From assembly GCA_022818135.1 (NCBI GenBank), contig JAFMSR010000005.1, forward strand, positions 20,612,350 to 20,676,349: a stretch of DNA of 64,000 nt, in the 5' to 3' direction. The notes below the pieces were generated by a model. The model saw only the letters and a program-made list of their open reading frames with translations. It had not been told where the DNA came from and did not search any database. Source of the DNA: Saxidomus purpurata. Lineage: Eukaryota > Mollusca > Bivalvia > Venerida > Veneridae. Each line of letters begins with the position of its first letter. The first letter of the stretch is position 1. A program made the position numbers and the translations under genes. Shown piece by piece: positions 34,490-47,670 of the stretch.

Positions 34490-36670
34490 ATATAACAAGA
34501 GGGCCAAGATGGCCCTATATCGCTCACCTGCGACTTATGACAATATGTGACAAAACTTCAACTCTAAAATATATATCATAAACACAAACATTCTGTTTGA
34601 CCTTTACAAGGCAAAACTTTTGACCAATTTACATGATGATTGGGTTGTAAATGTCACTGTATGGCATTCACAAAGTTTTTCACCGGGTGACCTAGTTTTT
34701 GACCTCAGATTACCCAAATTCATACTCGACCTAAATTTTATAAAGACAATCAAACCGACAAAGTTTTATGAAAAATGCAACCTCTATTGCATACACAATG
34801 TTTTTTCTACAATTTTACTCCGTGACATAGTTTTTGACCACAGATGATTAATTTTCAAATCGACCTAGATTTCCTCAACGCAATCATACTGACCAAGTTT
34901 CATGAAGATCCAATGAAAAATGCAACCTCTATTGCATATACAAGGGTTTTCTATGGTTTGACCCCGTGACCTAGTTTTTGAACCTAGATGACCCATGTTC
35001 AAACTCGACATATATTTTATCAACGCAATTATACTGACCAAGTTTCATGAAAATCTAATAAAAATGCAACCTCTATTGCATACAAAAGTTTTTCTATGAT
35101 TTGACCCCGTGACCTAGCTTTTGGACCTGAATAACCCATGTTTAAACTCGACCTAGATTTTATCAAGGCAATCATACTGACCAAGTTTCATGAAAATCCA
35201 ATGAAAAATGCAACCTCTTTTGCATACACAAGGTTTTTTATGATTTGACCCCGTGACCTAGTTTCTGAACCTGGATAACCCATGTTCAAACTGGACCTAA
35301 CTTACATTAAGGCAATTATAAAAGCCAAGTTTCATGAAGGTTCAATGAAAAATGCAACCTCTATAGCATACACAATGTTTTTCTATGATTTGACCACATG
35401 ACCTAGTTTTTGACCCTAGATAACCCATGTTCAAACTCGACCTATATTTTATCAAGGCAATCATACTGACTAAGTTTCATGAAGGTCCAATGAGAAATGC
35501 AACCTCTATTGCATACACAATTTTATTTTATGATTTGACCCTGTGACCTAGTTTTTGATCCTGGATAACCCATGTTCGAATTTGACCTAAGTTACATCAA
35601 GGCAATCATACGGGCCAAGTTTCATAAAGGTGCAATGAAAAATGCAACCTCTATAGCATACACAATGTTTTTCTATGATTTGACCACATGACCTAGTTTT
35701 TGACCCTAGATAACCCATGTTCAAACTCGACCTAGATTTTATCAAGGTAATCATACTGACAAAGTTTCATGAAAATCCAATGAAAATGCAACCTCTTTTG
35801 CATACACAAGGTTTTTTATGATTTGACCCTGTGACCTAGTTTTTGATCCTGGATAACCCATGTTCAAACTTGACCTAAATTACATCAAGGCAATTATACT
35901 GGCCAAGTTTCATAAAGGTGCAATGAAAAATGCAACCGCTATAGCATACACAATGTTTTTCTATGATTTGACCACATGACCTAGTTTTTGACCCTAGATA
36001 ACCCATGTTCAAACTCGACCTAGATTTTATCAAGGCAATCATACTGACCAAGTTTCGTGAAAATCCAATGAAAATGCAACCTCTCACAAGTTTGTTTTAT
36101 GATTTGACCCCGTGACCTAGTTTTTGACCCTGGATAACCCATGTTCAAACTTGACCTGAATTACATCAAGGCAATTATACTGGCCAAATTTCATGAAGGT
36201 TCAATCAAAAATGCAACCTCTATAGCATACACAATGTTTTTCTATGATTTGACCACATGACCTGGTTTTTGACCCTAGATAAGCAATGTTCAACCTCGAC
36301 CTAGATTTCATCGAGGCAATCATACTAATTAAGTTTCATGAAGGTGAAATGAAAAATGCAACCTCTATAGCATACCCTAAGTTTTTCTATGATCTGACCC
36401 CATGACTTAGTTTTTGACCATAGATAATCCAGTCTCAGTCTTGATCTAGATTTTATCAAGGCAATCATACTGACCAAGTTTCATGAATGTCCAATGAAAA
36501 ATTCAACCTCTTTTGCATACACAAGGTTTTTCTATGATCTGACCCAGTGACCTAGTTTTTGACCTCAGATGTCCCATATTACAACTCGACCTAGATCTTA
36601 TCAAGGTAGTCATACTGACCAAGTTTCATGAAGATCCAGTGAAAAATGCAGCCACCTTGAATGACTTACA
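34490..36670 (+). repeat. Tandem array of ~145-bp units with pearl-like start
   Basis: It starts with 'acaagagggccaagatggcc' and 'ctatatcgctcacct', the usual end of the pearl-like family seen at 19600-20487. About 14 units follow at 135-150 bp spacing, each with 'gacctagtttttgacc', 'aacccatgttcaaactcgac', 'accaagtttcatgaa' and 'aatgcaacctctat'. In the middle (about 35400-36260) two unit types alternate ('ccacatgacctag' and 'ccccgtgacctag'), giving a dimer of about 285 bp. The far-end hairpin is not obvious. No coding. Confidence 0.85.
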
Positions 36671-37358
<688 letters not shown>

Positions 37359-37359
37359 T

Positions 37360-39855
37360 TATTTCAACATAAAATGTACAATTTACATGGCAACTTATAA
37401 TTAAAACATACAATTAAACAATAAACAAACATGTATGAATTAATATAGCCATGCCAATCAACATTATATGTTAAGGATAACACAAAAAAAGAGCTAAAAC
37501 AAACTCTTATTTCCATTGTGGTCCTTAAGATATAGTATTGTATGACATAGGAAGATACAATTTATCACAGTAAAAAATCACAGCAAAATGCCTTAAGAGA
37601 AGTTTGTATAAAAACCCTGATTGAAAGACATTAAAAAAGTCAAGTTAAGCTTAAAAAATGTTCCTTAACCTTGCATTTAAATGAATACATAGTAGTTGCA
37701 TTCCTCACATTTTGTGGCAGACTGTTCCATTGGATGCAAATGATTTTTTTTCCAAAACTTTTGACCACAGGGAGAGCATATCTCTTACTATCTGACATAG
37801 AAAAACCTGTACCATCAAAGGAGGGATATGCCTTTGCTCTAAACCTTGTGGGATAATCATGAACAGTATTGATAGGGGTAAAGTGTTCACTTAAATATGA
37901 AGGGGCAACATTAGAATTAATTTTATAAACATGACAGAGAGTTATCTGATTAACTCTACTTGAAACTGGTAACCAGTTCAGACGTGAAAAATGCTCAATT
38001 CCAATATGTGACATTGGATGTAAATTCAACACAAAGCGTATAAGTTTATTTTGTGTGACCTGTAACTTGTTTTTTAATTCCTGTGTTAAACTATTAAACC
38101 AGGTAGAAGAGGCATAGTCAAAATGACATTGTATAAGTGATGTAACTAACAGTTTTTTTGTATGCAGAGTGAGAAATTCACTTTTACGGTACAGGAATTT
38201 TAACCGAGCATTGGATTTCTTAATTACAGACCTAGCCATAGACTCAAAAGACAAATTTTGATCAATGGTAGCACCAAGATATTTAACTGAAGATTTGGAT
38301 TCAATGGATTGACCATTGCAATTTATTTCAAGATTTGCTTGTTTTTTTTAACCTTTGCGTTGACCCAAATAAAATAGATTCTGTCTTACCAAGATGAAGA
38401 GATAGTTTATTACATATGAGCCATTGACTGACAATATTCAGGTCCTGACTTAAGAAATTTTCAATATCATACTTGTTTTTGGCAGACACAAGAATTGCTG
38501 AGTCATCAGCATAGAGAAGCAGTTTGTTTTTTACAACAGCTGACATGTCATTCACATAAATAAGAAAAAGCAGAGGACCTAATATAGATCCCTGGGGCAC
38601 ACCACATGTTATATTGGCAGATGAAGACAAAGTACATGATATTTCAACCAACTGACGTCTATCAGACAAATAGGAAGAAAACCATCTGATAGAGGATTCT
38701 GTGAGACCCAATGCTCTTAGTTTCATTAAAAGAATTGAGTGATTGACGGTATCAAATGCTTTTTGGAGATCTAATAGAACCATACCCACAAGATGACCTT
38801 TATCCATCTGAAAACGAATATAGTCTGTGAGGTGAATAAGGCATGTATCAGTTGAAAACCCATGTCTAAAACCTGACTGATATTCATACAAAAGACTATT
38901 TTGGACAAGGTACTGTTCTAATTGATCATAAATGACTCGTTCAATGACCTTAGATACAATACTAAGGATAGAAACTGGACGATAATTCCCGACATCGGTT
39001 TTATCATTCTTCTTGTATAAAGGCACCACACGAGCAGACTTAAGTTCATCTGGGACAGTGCCTTGTATAATTGACAGGTTTATAACATGTGAAAGTGGAC
39101 CAGCAATAATAGAGGCTGAGTCTTTAACAAAACGTGAGGGAATCCCATCTAAACCTGTCGCCTTATTTGGGCAAAGATTGTTTAGGTACTTCAGAACCTT
39201 ACTTTCAGAAACAATTGAAAATGTAAAACTATCAGGCTTTACACCTTTAGAAGAATAAAAATTAAAAACAAAATTCCTACCAAAATTATTAACACAATTA
39301 GGAATTTGCTCACAAGTTTATCTGCAACAGAGGTGTAAAATGAGTTAAATTTTTCTGCCACCTTGAGTTTATCAAAACAAATATTACCATCAATGGTCAG
39401 TCCAATATTACTTGAGCACTGATTATTCTTACTTGGTAAACCTAGATCTTTTAGCCTTTTCCATAAAGACTTAGAGTCATTTTTATTGTTTTCTAGAGAA
39501 GATTTAAAAAAATTCTTTTTCGCATTCCTAATAACAGTATTTTCCTTGTTTCTTGAGGACTTGAAAAGATTAAAATTTTCTTCAGATTTGTCATTATTAT
39601 AATTATAAAAAGCCTTATCCCTAGCCTTAATACATTCTAAAACTTCAGAGTCTACCCATTCTTCAGTTCTTTGTTTAATGCGAACAGATTTGAGGGGAGC
39701 AATAGTATCTAAAGTAGAGACAAAAATTGATTTAAAATTGTTCCAAGCACTGTTTACATTATCACAATATAAAACTGATGACCAGTCTGAACCTAGTAGA
39801 GATTGCTGAAAACTTCCTTTATTATAGTGCTTTAAAGAACGAACAGTAGCATGTT
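37360..39855 (-). pseudogene. CR1/L2-type LINE, 5'-truncated, nearly intact reverse transcriptase
   Basis: Read on the minus strand from about 39850, it has the linker region (SAWNNFKSIFVSTLDTIAPL, then RTEEWVDSEVLECIKARDKA), PNKATGLDGIPSRFVKD, and RT motifs YRPVSILSIVSKVIERV, SGFRHGFSTDTCL, LLDLQKAFDTVNH, CGVPQGSILGPLLFLIYVND and LLYADDSAIL. The C-terminal domain reads LIQCHFDYASSTW to a stop at 37640. The endonuclease is missing. Two single-base frameshifts break it, near 39313 and in an A-run near 38341-38349; otherwise no stops were seen, so it is young. The 3' end passes into (ATCT)n, as expected for LINEs with microsatellite tails. Confidence 0.88.
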
Positions 39856-40153
39856 GATGTTTTGGTAACAGTAGAAATTAGCCTTTAAAGTCACAATACT
39901 CTTCAAAGCAACCATTTGTATTTCAAGAAAGACATTTAACAAGCTATCAAGCAAACATATGAATCTGTATAACACTTTTATCTCTATCGATAATTATGAT
40001 TTATTGTTTTGTGAGCATCTTACTTCACCATAATGTAGTAATACATTGGCTATCTAGAAAAGTAATAGCAAATGAAAACAAAACTCCAAATGTTTATAGG
40101 TAGGTGCAAGAATTAAGACTGCAGAAAAAATAAGAAGGAAAAGCCATACATAC
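39856..40153. other. Presumed intron of the minus-strand cysteine-rich gene
   Basis: No coding was recognised between the LINE and the exon at 40154. Confidence 0.4.
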
Positions 40154-40255
40154 CTGCATGATCTCAAAATAACTATCAACGAGTCCACATGTCCTGCAAC
40201 TTGCCTCAAGTTTGTACATATCATACACTACAGCCTTGTCAGCAAAAACATTCTC
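40154..40255 (-). CDS. Internal exon of an unidentified cysteine-rich gene
   Basis: On the minus strand the acceptor 'gtgttgacag' and donor 'gtatgt' enclose 102 nt, open in phase 0: ENVFADKAVVYDMY, then KLEASCRTCGLVDSYFEIMQ. The single C-x2-C pair suggests a metal-binding or otherwise folded cysteine motif continuing from the exon at 41772. I do not recognise the family. The downstream part of the gene is presumably beyond the LINE at 37360-39855, which would then sit in an intron. Confidence 0.55.
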
Positions 40256-40464
40256 CTGTCAACACAGAAAAGTATATATGAATTATGTAACTTTTAAGGG
40301 AGATTTCCTTGGTTTATTTAGTTTAATTAAACGAAATCAAACAAAAAGCATTTTTATCAGAGTATTGTTATTGTACTAGGTTTACATGTAACTCTACTAC
40401 TGATAAACAATCACCTTTAATCTGTGCAGAATTACTGATATCTTTCCATATCACATGATGAAAA

Positions 40465-40660
40465 CTTCAAAAATTGTACACTGCGGATATATTACCAGGA
40501 AACATGTACACTGAACATTCTACGGAAATATTGCCTAGACTTCTGTACACTGTGCAGAGTCTATGGCATTGTTGCCAAGACATATGTACACTGTGAATAT
40601 TCTACGGAAATATTGCCTAGACTTCGGTACACTGTTCACAGTCTATGGAACTATTGTCTC
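40465..40660. repeat. Imperfect minisatellite in presumed intron
   Basis: Repeated 'gtacactgtg' and 'tctacggaaatattgcctag' blocks: two units of about 80 bp, each made of two half-units of about 40 bp. Confidence 0.7.
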
Positions 40661-41127
40661 AAAATAGTGATTTGTGTGCTGCAGCAGCATTATTTTGTAA
40701 TTTCAAGTGCATGTAGTTGAATTAGGAATGCATTTGCTGCATACTGTAAAAAATAATATAAAGATTTGTTGCATACAAATTATTTATTATTGCCACTGAT
40801 TCAACTTATAGGCAATTCTGAATGAAATTTATTTGGTGACGTGATCTTGTGTACATTAATTTATTTACCAGACCAGACCTATATATTCAGAATAGTGGTC
40901 CCTTCTTTAACAAAATAAAACATTTTGACCCTCTCTTTTACACTCTCTTAGAACAACCAAACTTGAGCAATTTGAAATTGGTAACAGTCTAGAAGATGTA
41001 TTTCTTGAGCAATCTTTACCGAACTTTGTAAGAGTAAATAAGCATAAGATCTTAGAGAAATTAGAATGCTGGCAAGACAAGACAAAACTGTTAAGAGTTA
41101 GTGTGTCTACTTTAGCAAACTCTACAA

Positions 41128-41370
41128 AGTTCTCAAACAAATTCAAAACCTTGATGTGTTATTATAGCAACATGTTTTCAAACAAATTCAAAACCTAATC
41201 GTGTTATAATAGCAGCAAGTTCTCAAACAAATTCAAATCCTAAACGTGTTATTATAGCAACTATTTTCAAACAATTCAAAACCTAGACGTGTTATAATAG
41301 CAACATGTTTTCAAGCAATTTCAAACCTTAGACATATCATTATAGCAACAAGGTCTCTAACAAGTATACT
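41128..41370. repeat. ~48-bp minisatellite, about 5 units
   Basis: The units are 'ttctcaaacaaattcaaaac' plus 'cgtgttataatagcaaca', with the last ones diverged. It lies in the presumed intron between the two cysteine-rich exons. Confidence 0.85.
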
Positions 41371-41771
41371 AATGGGTTAAATTTAAGTACGTTTTAGTAA
41401 TTCCACAGCTACGATGATTTATAAAACATGATTATATGATGCTATTCACATTTTTTGCACTCTAATGTCTGTTTTTTTAATGTGTTTTTAACCGAATTTG
41501 CACATGACTTGTGAAAATGCAAGTTTTCAGTTCTTCATTAAACTGTGAAGATAAACTGGACTCTTAATACAACAGTGATCATGGCTCAATTTAATCCTTT
41601 GTATATTGTGGCAGCTTCTTTAAATCATATTTTCATAAAGCAAAGGAAGAATATTATAAATAATGTAATAAATAATAATAACACATAATCTTTCATATAC
41701 ATTTGTATGTTCAAACTTACAGTTTACTGTATTTGTTATATGTTAACTTCTAAAAAAGAAGACAAACTTAC

Positions 41772-41844
41772 TTCTCCCAATTGGAAGCAGTCATTGTCAC
41801 GTGATATACCATCTTCTTCACACAGTTGGCACCTTATTGCAGGG
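41772..41844 (-). CDS. Internal exon of the same cysteine-rich gene
   Basis: On the minus strand the acceptor 'cgtatttgcag' and donor 'gtaagt' enclose 73 nt: one base of a split codon, then PAIRCQLCEEDGISRD and NDCFQLGE. It ends in phase 0, compatible with the exon at 40154. The pattern C-x2-C-x10-C followed by C-x2-C in the next exon looks zinc-binding, but the exact fold (RING, PHD or other) is not determined. The upstream exon should end in phase 2 and was not found; it may be beyond 43.5 kb. Confidence 0.55.
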
Positions 41845-43344
41845 CTGCAAATACGGAACTTATTTATCAATGGTTTTTGCCTTATAAAGAAAAAAAACTA
41901 CAGCAGTTTTATTTGACTACATTTGCAGTTTATGTGACTTAAAAGTGCTGCTCATGGTGAATGGACTGATGTTCATGCAAGGAAACGTCTGGATATATTG
42001 ATGTACTTGTGAGTAGGTATTATTTTGAGCTCTGTGGCTGTGGTAAAACTAACCCCTGCTCATTTTCATTCTTATTAAAGTACTATCGTTCAAAGTGACC
42101 ATCGCAAATTAAGAATTAACTCATTTAGCACTATTTTGTGCAAATGCAAGTTGAAGAAGACTTATTCAGAAGCTATATTAAGGAGTCATTTGTGTATACT
42201 AACATAATTTAACTGTATTTATATAGCTATGCTGTAAAGACAGAGGCCAAACTCTATGATTTCTTTTTCGTTTTAATGCCACCTTCAGTTGTTCAGTTAT
42301 TTACAGACGCACAGATAATTAATTCATCGTGGGATGGAACAGGTCAAGAAAACCTACAAATTTTCTTACATGAAGAGGCATGGTCGGTAGGAGGGCTCGA
42401 ACCACTGACACTTTATCAATGAGAGGTTTTAATGATTTCAAGCCAGTGATTATAACCACTCGGTAATGGAGACATATTTTAGTGTCTTGACATTTGATAT
42501 AAAATGCTGCGGAATATGTTCAAATGGATGCATTTTAACTGTTGTGAAAATGGATAACTATAGCACTCCAGATTCATCAAGGTTGGTGCATGTGGTCTTC
42601 AGTTTCATTTCAACCACCGTGCATTGAATTTAGGTCATTTCTATTTCCACGATTAATCACTCTATCTAAACGTCATGGGTTTATTTTTTGTAGCTGTAAA
42701 ACAATACAGATAGTCATACTTTCTTTTGTTAAAACATTGTTCGCAAAACCTATGTCCATTCCTTGATTGTACAGGTTTTTTCAACAACCTCATGCAATAA
42801 AAACACATGTACAAACACGCCATTTTATTTCAAACGTTGATAGTTACTTCCGCTTACAGGGGGATAACCCAATCAAATCACTGTGAGGGTAGTTAAGGAA
42901 ATTTCAATATTGGGGAAAAATTCTTACTTTATGTGTACAACATACACTGCAAAATAGTACAGAATTATGAAAACAAGAAGTTTAGGTCATATTTACAACA
43001 CATTTATGATTTCCAAGTAATATTACTTCCTCCATATTTGGCCTTTACTCGACGCAAGGTCAAAGCATTCTGGTTTCCCATAAACTCCATGGATCTTTAT
43101 TAATTTTTGAAATTGAATAAGTGCCAAATGAAAATCTTGGCAAGATATCAAAGTTTATTTTAAGTACGATTTTAAAGAATAGCAAACTATCAACGCACAT
43201 TCAAAAAGACGTACTACCAATCCATCTACACTGCTTATATGTATTGCAGCAAAGAAACCGCCTATCCTAAACATTTCCGCAGATTTTAGCTTATGCTGAT
43301 TCTTCCAATTTCTGAAGTATGCATCCCTGTCATGCCTCAATTCT
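41845..43344. other. Non-coding region, one SINE
   Basis: Apart from the SINE head at 42380-42485, no gene was recognised. Confidence 0.4.
42380..42485 (-). mobile_element. tRNA-derived SINE head, minus strand
   Basis: The complement reads 'tctccattaccgagtggtta' (A box) and, about 60 bases on, the B box 'ggttcgagccc'. This is the Leu/Ser-like layout. Confidence 0.6.
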
Positions 43345-43445
43345 TTAAATGGGCTTGTTCGTCATTCAACTAGGTTCAACTTCTATACAGATGAGGAGTT
43401 GAGGATCCAGAGTTCGATTCCCAGCAGTGCCATGGTGGTAGTATC
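43345..43445 (+). mobile_element. tRNA-derived SINE head (degraded)
   Basis: The B-box-like 'gagttcgattccc' at about 43409-43421 is clear; the A box is degraded. Confidence 0.4.
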
Positions 43446-43566
43446 CTTATGCAACATAAATAATATCACTTTACATGAATCCATTTAGACAAAGTTGTGA
43501 CAGCGAAAACTGTGATCAGAAAACTTCCGTTTTCGCGATCTAGAATAAATAATTAAGTTTATTGCG

Positions 43567-46500
43567 ACAAACTAAAATGAAAAGATGTATTGAATTACTT
43601 GAAAGCAAAGAAATATAGTGTTTACTGTTTACAAGATACAAATTTTACAGAGAAAGATAACAGGTATATTAGAAGCCAGTGGAGTTTGAATGTTTTTTAA
43701 CAACAATAGTTCTTCTAGAGGTGTAGCCATTCTTTGATTTTCTATTTGTAAGCACTGAGAAGTATTTTAGTGGTAATCTACTTATAACAATGTAAGATTA
43801 ACAGTAAATATTTCTCACTCTTTTGTGTGTATGGTCCAAATTTCAACTTAGTAATTAACCCAGATATAGACTGTCATCTGATAGACTGCTGGCGTGAACA
43901 ACATTTAGAATTACAACAGTATACTTGGTTAAAGAAGAGACCTATAAATAGAGCACGTCTAGATTTCTTTTCAATCTCAAGCCGCCTTTTTACAGAGGTT
44001 AATGATTCTCTTATACTTCCTGGGTACCGAACAGATCATTCTTTGATAGTTATGAATATGCAGCTTGATAAATTCAAGAAGGGTTCAAGTTACTGGAAAT
44101 TTAATGATTCTCTCTTAAAAGACAAACAGTGTGTTACTCAGGTTAAACAGCTCATAACCTTTATTAAATTACAGAATTCCTCAAACAACCAAGACATGAA
44201 CATACGGTTACATCCCATTGAAACTATTTCAAATAAAGATGTTTAGTTTACAATAAATGACCAATTATTCTTTGACACACTATTAATGGAGATCAGGGGC
44301 AAAACAATTGCTTACTCAACTTACAAAAAACAACAAGAGGATGAAAGGGAGGAATAATTGCAAAAAGTAGTAGAGGCTTTTCAAAATTCACAAAATATTA
44401 ATGTAGACCTTTTTGAACAAAAACAAGTTAGAAGGGTGACTGGTCCGACCCCGAGCAAAATGGATTCTTTAGGCGGAGAAACTAAGTAAATATTTTGCAA
44501 ACTTTGGAAACCGCAAATTTGTTTCTAAAGTCATGTTATATTCTAAGACGGGAAGTTTACATCAAAACTAAGACTCCATTCTAAATGAAACTTACAAGCA
44601 TTATAAAACCCTCTATGCTGAAAATGAAACTGAAGAAATAGATTTAAATGCAACATTCATGCACGCAAATATCCAAAATTGTCTGAAGAAGAAAAACAGC
44701 AGTTAGAGGGCAATTTGACCTATAAAGAGATGCTTGACAGTCTGAAGAAAATGCGAAATTATTCCGCTCCTGGAAACTCTGGTTTTACAGTATCTTTCTA
44801 TAAGTTCTTTTGGTCAGATATTGGTCATTTTTGAGTTCGGTCTATTAATCATGATTTTGTCAAAGAAGATTTATCCATTTCCTAGAAACAAGGGGTCATA
44901 ACATGAATCCCAAAATGAGACAAAGACAAAAGAACTGGCGTCCAATTTCACTTTTAAATGTAAGATATAACAAGACCTGTCTCATGACAGCACGCTCGAC
45001 TATTCGAAAGCTTGTCAGTAAAATGTTGTTTTTTTTGTCTAAGAACAGGACTGGTGTATTGTGTAATTGTCTATAAGACTTAAGGTCAAAGATATGAAAC
45101 TTGTTCAAAGACCTCTGTAAATGTACATTACGTTCAAAGCCTTACCCTGGATTCTGAAAGCCGACTGGAGGGAGGAGGGAGGGAGGTCGGGGATAATTTC
45201 AAAGAAATACATGACCTTGTATATTTGATCCTGAATAACTTTGTAACATTTCAAAATTGATATGCATAAAATTAAAAAAGCATAACTGCTGCATGCTGCA
45301 TAATTATTTTATGACATTTTAAAAATAAGCCATTTCGAGTATTTCTGTCTGGTAAAAACTGTGAAAAAATTCTAAGTTAAAAAGGGGCATAAATCTGTCA
45401 AAAATCAAAAACAGTGGTGAAGATGTTGATAGTAAAAATACATTTTAAGTCAATATGTTTGATAGTATTCAAGATATTAGACTTCATAAAAATCTTTAAC
45501 TAAAATTCTAAGTTAAAAAGGGACATAAATCTGTCAAAAATCAAAACAGTTATGAGGACTGTTTCCTTATGTGTAGATGATGATGGTAAAGATATATTTT
45601 GAGTTTCAAGTCAATACCTTTGATAGAAATCAAGATATTTGACTTCATAAGAATCTTTAACCAAAAATTCTAAGTTAAAAAGGGGCATAAATATGTCAAA
45701 ATTCAATGCAGAGTTATGGAGATTGTTTCCCCAGGTGTAGATGTTGATGGTAAAGATAGATATTGAGTTTCAAGTCAATACCTTTGATAGTATTCAAGAA
45801 ATTTGACTTTATAAAAAAACTTTAACCAAAAGTTCTAAGTTAAAAAGGGGCATAAATCTGTCAAAATCAACGGTTATGAGGTTGTTTCCTCAGGCACGTT
45901 GGGTTGTCCTCAGGTGAGATGTTGATGGTAAAGATAGATATTGAGTTTCAAGTCAATACCTTTGATAGTATTCAAGATATTTAACTTTATAAAAAACTTT
46001 AACCAACGCAGACGTCGACACCGACACCGACGCCAACGCTGGGGCGAGTGCAATAGCCTCCTTATTCTTCGAATAGTCGAGATAAAAATGCTAACAGAAT
46101 GAAAAAGGCGGTAAATTCAATAATTAGTGAAGATCAGAAATCAGGACGATTTATTTGAGATAATGTTAGACTTATATATGATGTGATGTTTTATGCTGAG
46201 AAAAAAAACATTCCAGGCATGTTATTGCTACTGGACTTTTAAACAGCTTTCGATTCTGTTTCATGAAAATTTATTTCAAATGTTCTTCACTTCTTTAATT
46301 TTGGGGACAATTTTGTGCATTGGATTGAGCTATTTTACAGAAATATTCAGCCCAGTGTCATTTTTATTGGTCACTTATCAGACTGGTTCTTAATACATAA
46401 AGGCTGTCTTCAAGGTGATCCCTTACCTCAGTATCTCTATCTTGCTAAAATATCTTGTCTTAAAATTAATGTGGACAAAACTAAGGCAGTATGGATTGGT

Positions 46501-47400
46501 TCTTAAAGAAATTGCAATGATATAATATGCCCAGAACTTGGTTTACATTGGGAAAATAGTGTTTTTAAATTACTAGGAGTAAACTTCACAGTTAAAAAAA
46601 CTTAAAATGGATGAAATTACTGATATCAACTATAAGCCTAAAGTAAGAGAAATTAAGGTACTTCTTTCTAGCTGGTCAAAAAGAATATTGATCCCAATTG
46701 GCAAAACCACAGTGAAAAAAACACTAGCATTATCAAAAACCAATCACTTAATAATTGGTCTTCATAGTCCTAAAAACGAAATAATAAAAGACCTGCAGAA
46801 AATATTTTTTAATTTTCTTCGGATGATGGCCCAGATAAAATTAAAAGGGAAGTAATAACGCAAGCTTTTGAAAATTGAGGACTTTGGGTAATTGAGATAG
46901 ATCATTTTAATTTCCTATTGAAGTTACCCATTGAAATAATACATTCTGGACATAAAGGATGCAGACAAATTTACGATACCTTAAATAGTAAAAGTTGCCA
47001 ACCTATATCACAGCATAAATGGCCACAAGTCATTAACATACATGTACCATATCACAATTGGAATAAATATATTTAAACTAAATTTTAATTGTACTAAGAA
47101 TACAAAACTACAGTGGTATCAGTTCAGGATAAACCATAGAGTCTTGGGTACAAATAGTCTCTTACAGAAAATGGGTAGGGCAAATAGTAATTTATATACC
47201 TGTACTCTGTAATCAGGAAAGAGAATCCATTGTGCATTTATTCTTGGAATGTGACATCATAAAGATTTCTGGACAAATGTTTAGGTATGGATTAATAGAA
47301 CATGTAATGAAAGTATTGCATGTTTTTCATGCACCAATATTCTGTTGGGTAATATATTATTCCAGCCAGCTTTGAATACCATAGTTAGTTAGTCCACTTT
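43567..47400 (+). pseudogene. Decayed Tx1/L1-like LINE with nested insertion
   Basis: Endonuclease pieces come first (YSVYCLQDTNFTEKDNRYIR, NNNSSSRGVAI, VYGPN, then NRARLDFFSISSRL and LPGYRTDHSLIVMNM near 43950-44060). The RT follows: 'RNWRPISLLNV' near 44930; the frame is then split by the element at 44966-46083 and resumes with NRMKKAVNSIISEDQKSGRF (about 46090), DFKTAFDSVS-like text and GCLQGDPL (about 46403). Thumb and C-terminal parts read KINVDKTKAVWIGS and a zinc-like 'CNQERESIVHLFLEC' near 47210-47260. Many stops and frameshifts and a deletion inside the endonuclease mark it as an old copy. The 3' limit is approximate, as a family A repeat follows. Confidence 0.8.
44966..46083 (+). 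mobile_element. Pearl-like dispersed element inserted into the Tx1-like LINE
   Basis: It starts 'acaagacctgtctcatgac' and 'gctcgactattcgaa', and ends 'ttcttcgaatagtcgagat', so the ends carry the inverted motif CTCGACTATTCGAA. Inside are four units of about 155 bp (from about 45371) with 'ttctaagttaaaaaggggca' and 'agtcaatacctttgatag', followed by 'gtcgacaccgacaccgacg'. This is a very common bivalve repeat layout. Confidence 0.75.
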
Positions 47401-47670
47401 CTATCCATCTATAGCAGTTTTGAAGTAAAATTCGAGAAAAAGTTGATTTTAATTTTTTCATCCGCATCCTGTATTTACACTTATTTCTTTCTACTTGTGT
47501 GAAAATGCGATTAAAACGATGAGAACATAAATCTACCATTTCCATGAGTTGTGGATAAGGAAATTCCACCCTCGACAGAGCCTCGTTTTTTGAACGTACC
47601 TCAACCCTCGGGTGGGATTTCCTTATCCACAACTCATGAACATGTTAGATTCACTTTATCTCAAACTTAT
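47340..47670. repeat. Dispersed repeat (family A), copy 2, with hairpin
   Basis: It shares 'tatccatctatagcagttt', 'aaattcgagaaaaagttgat' and 'ctcgggtgggatttcctta' with 8756-9075 and 59235-59660. Positions 47543-47638 form a hairpin ('catgagttgtggataaggaa' against its complement). A 91-codon minus-strand frame overlaps (47357-47632) and resembles the minus-strand frame at 59432-59656. Confidence 0.7.
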
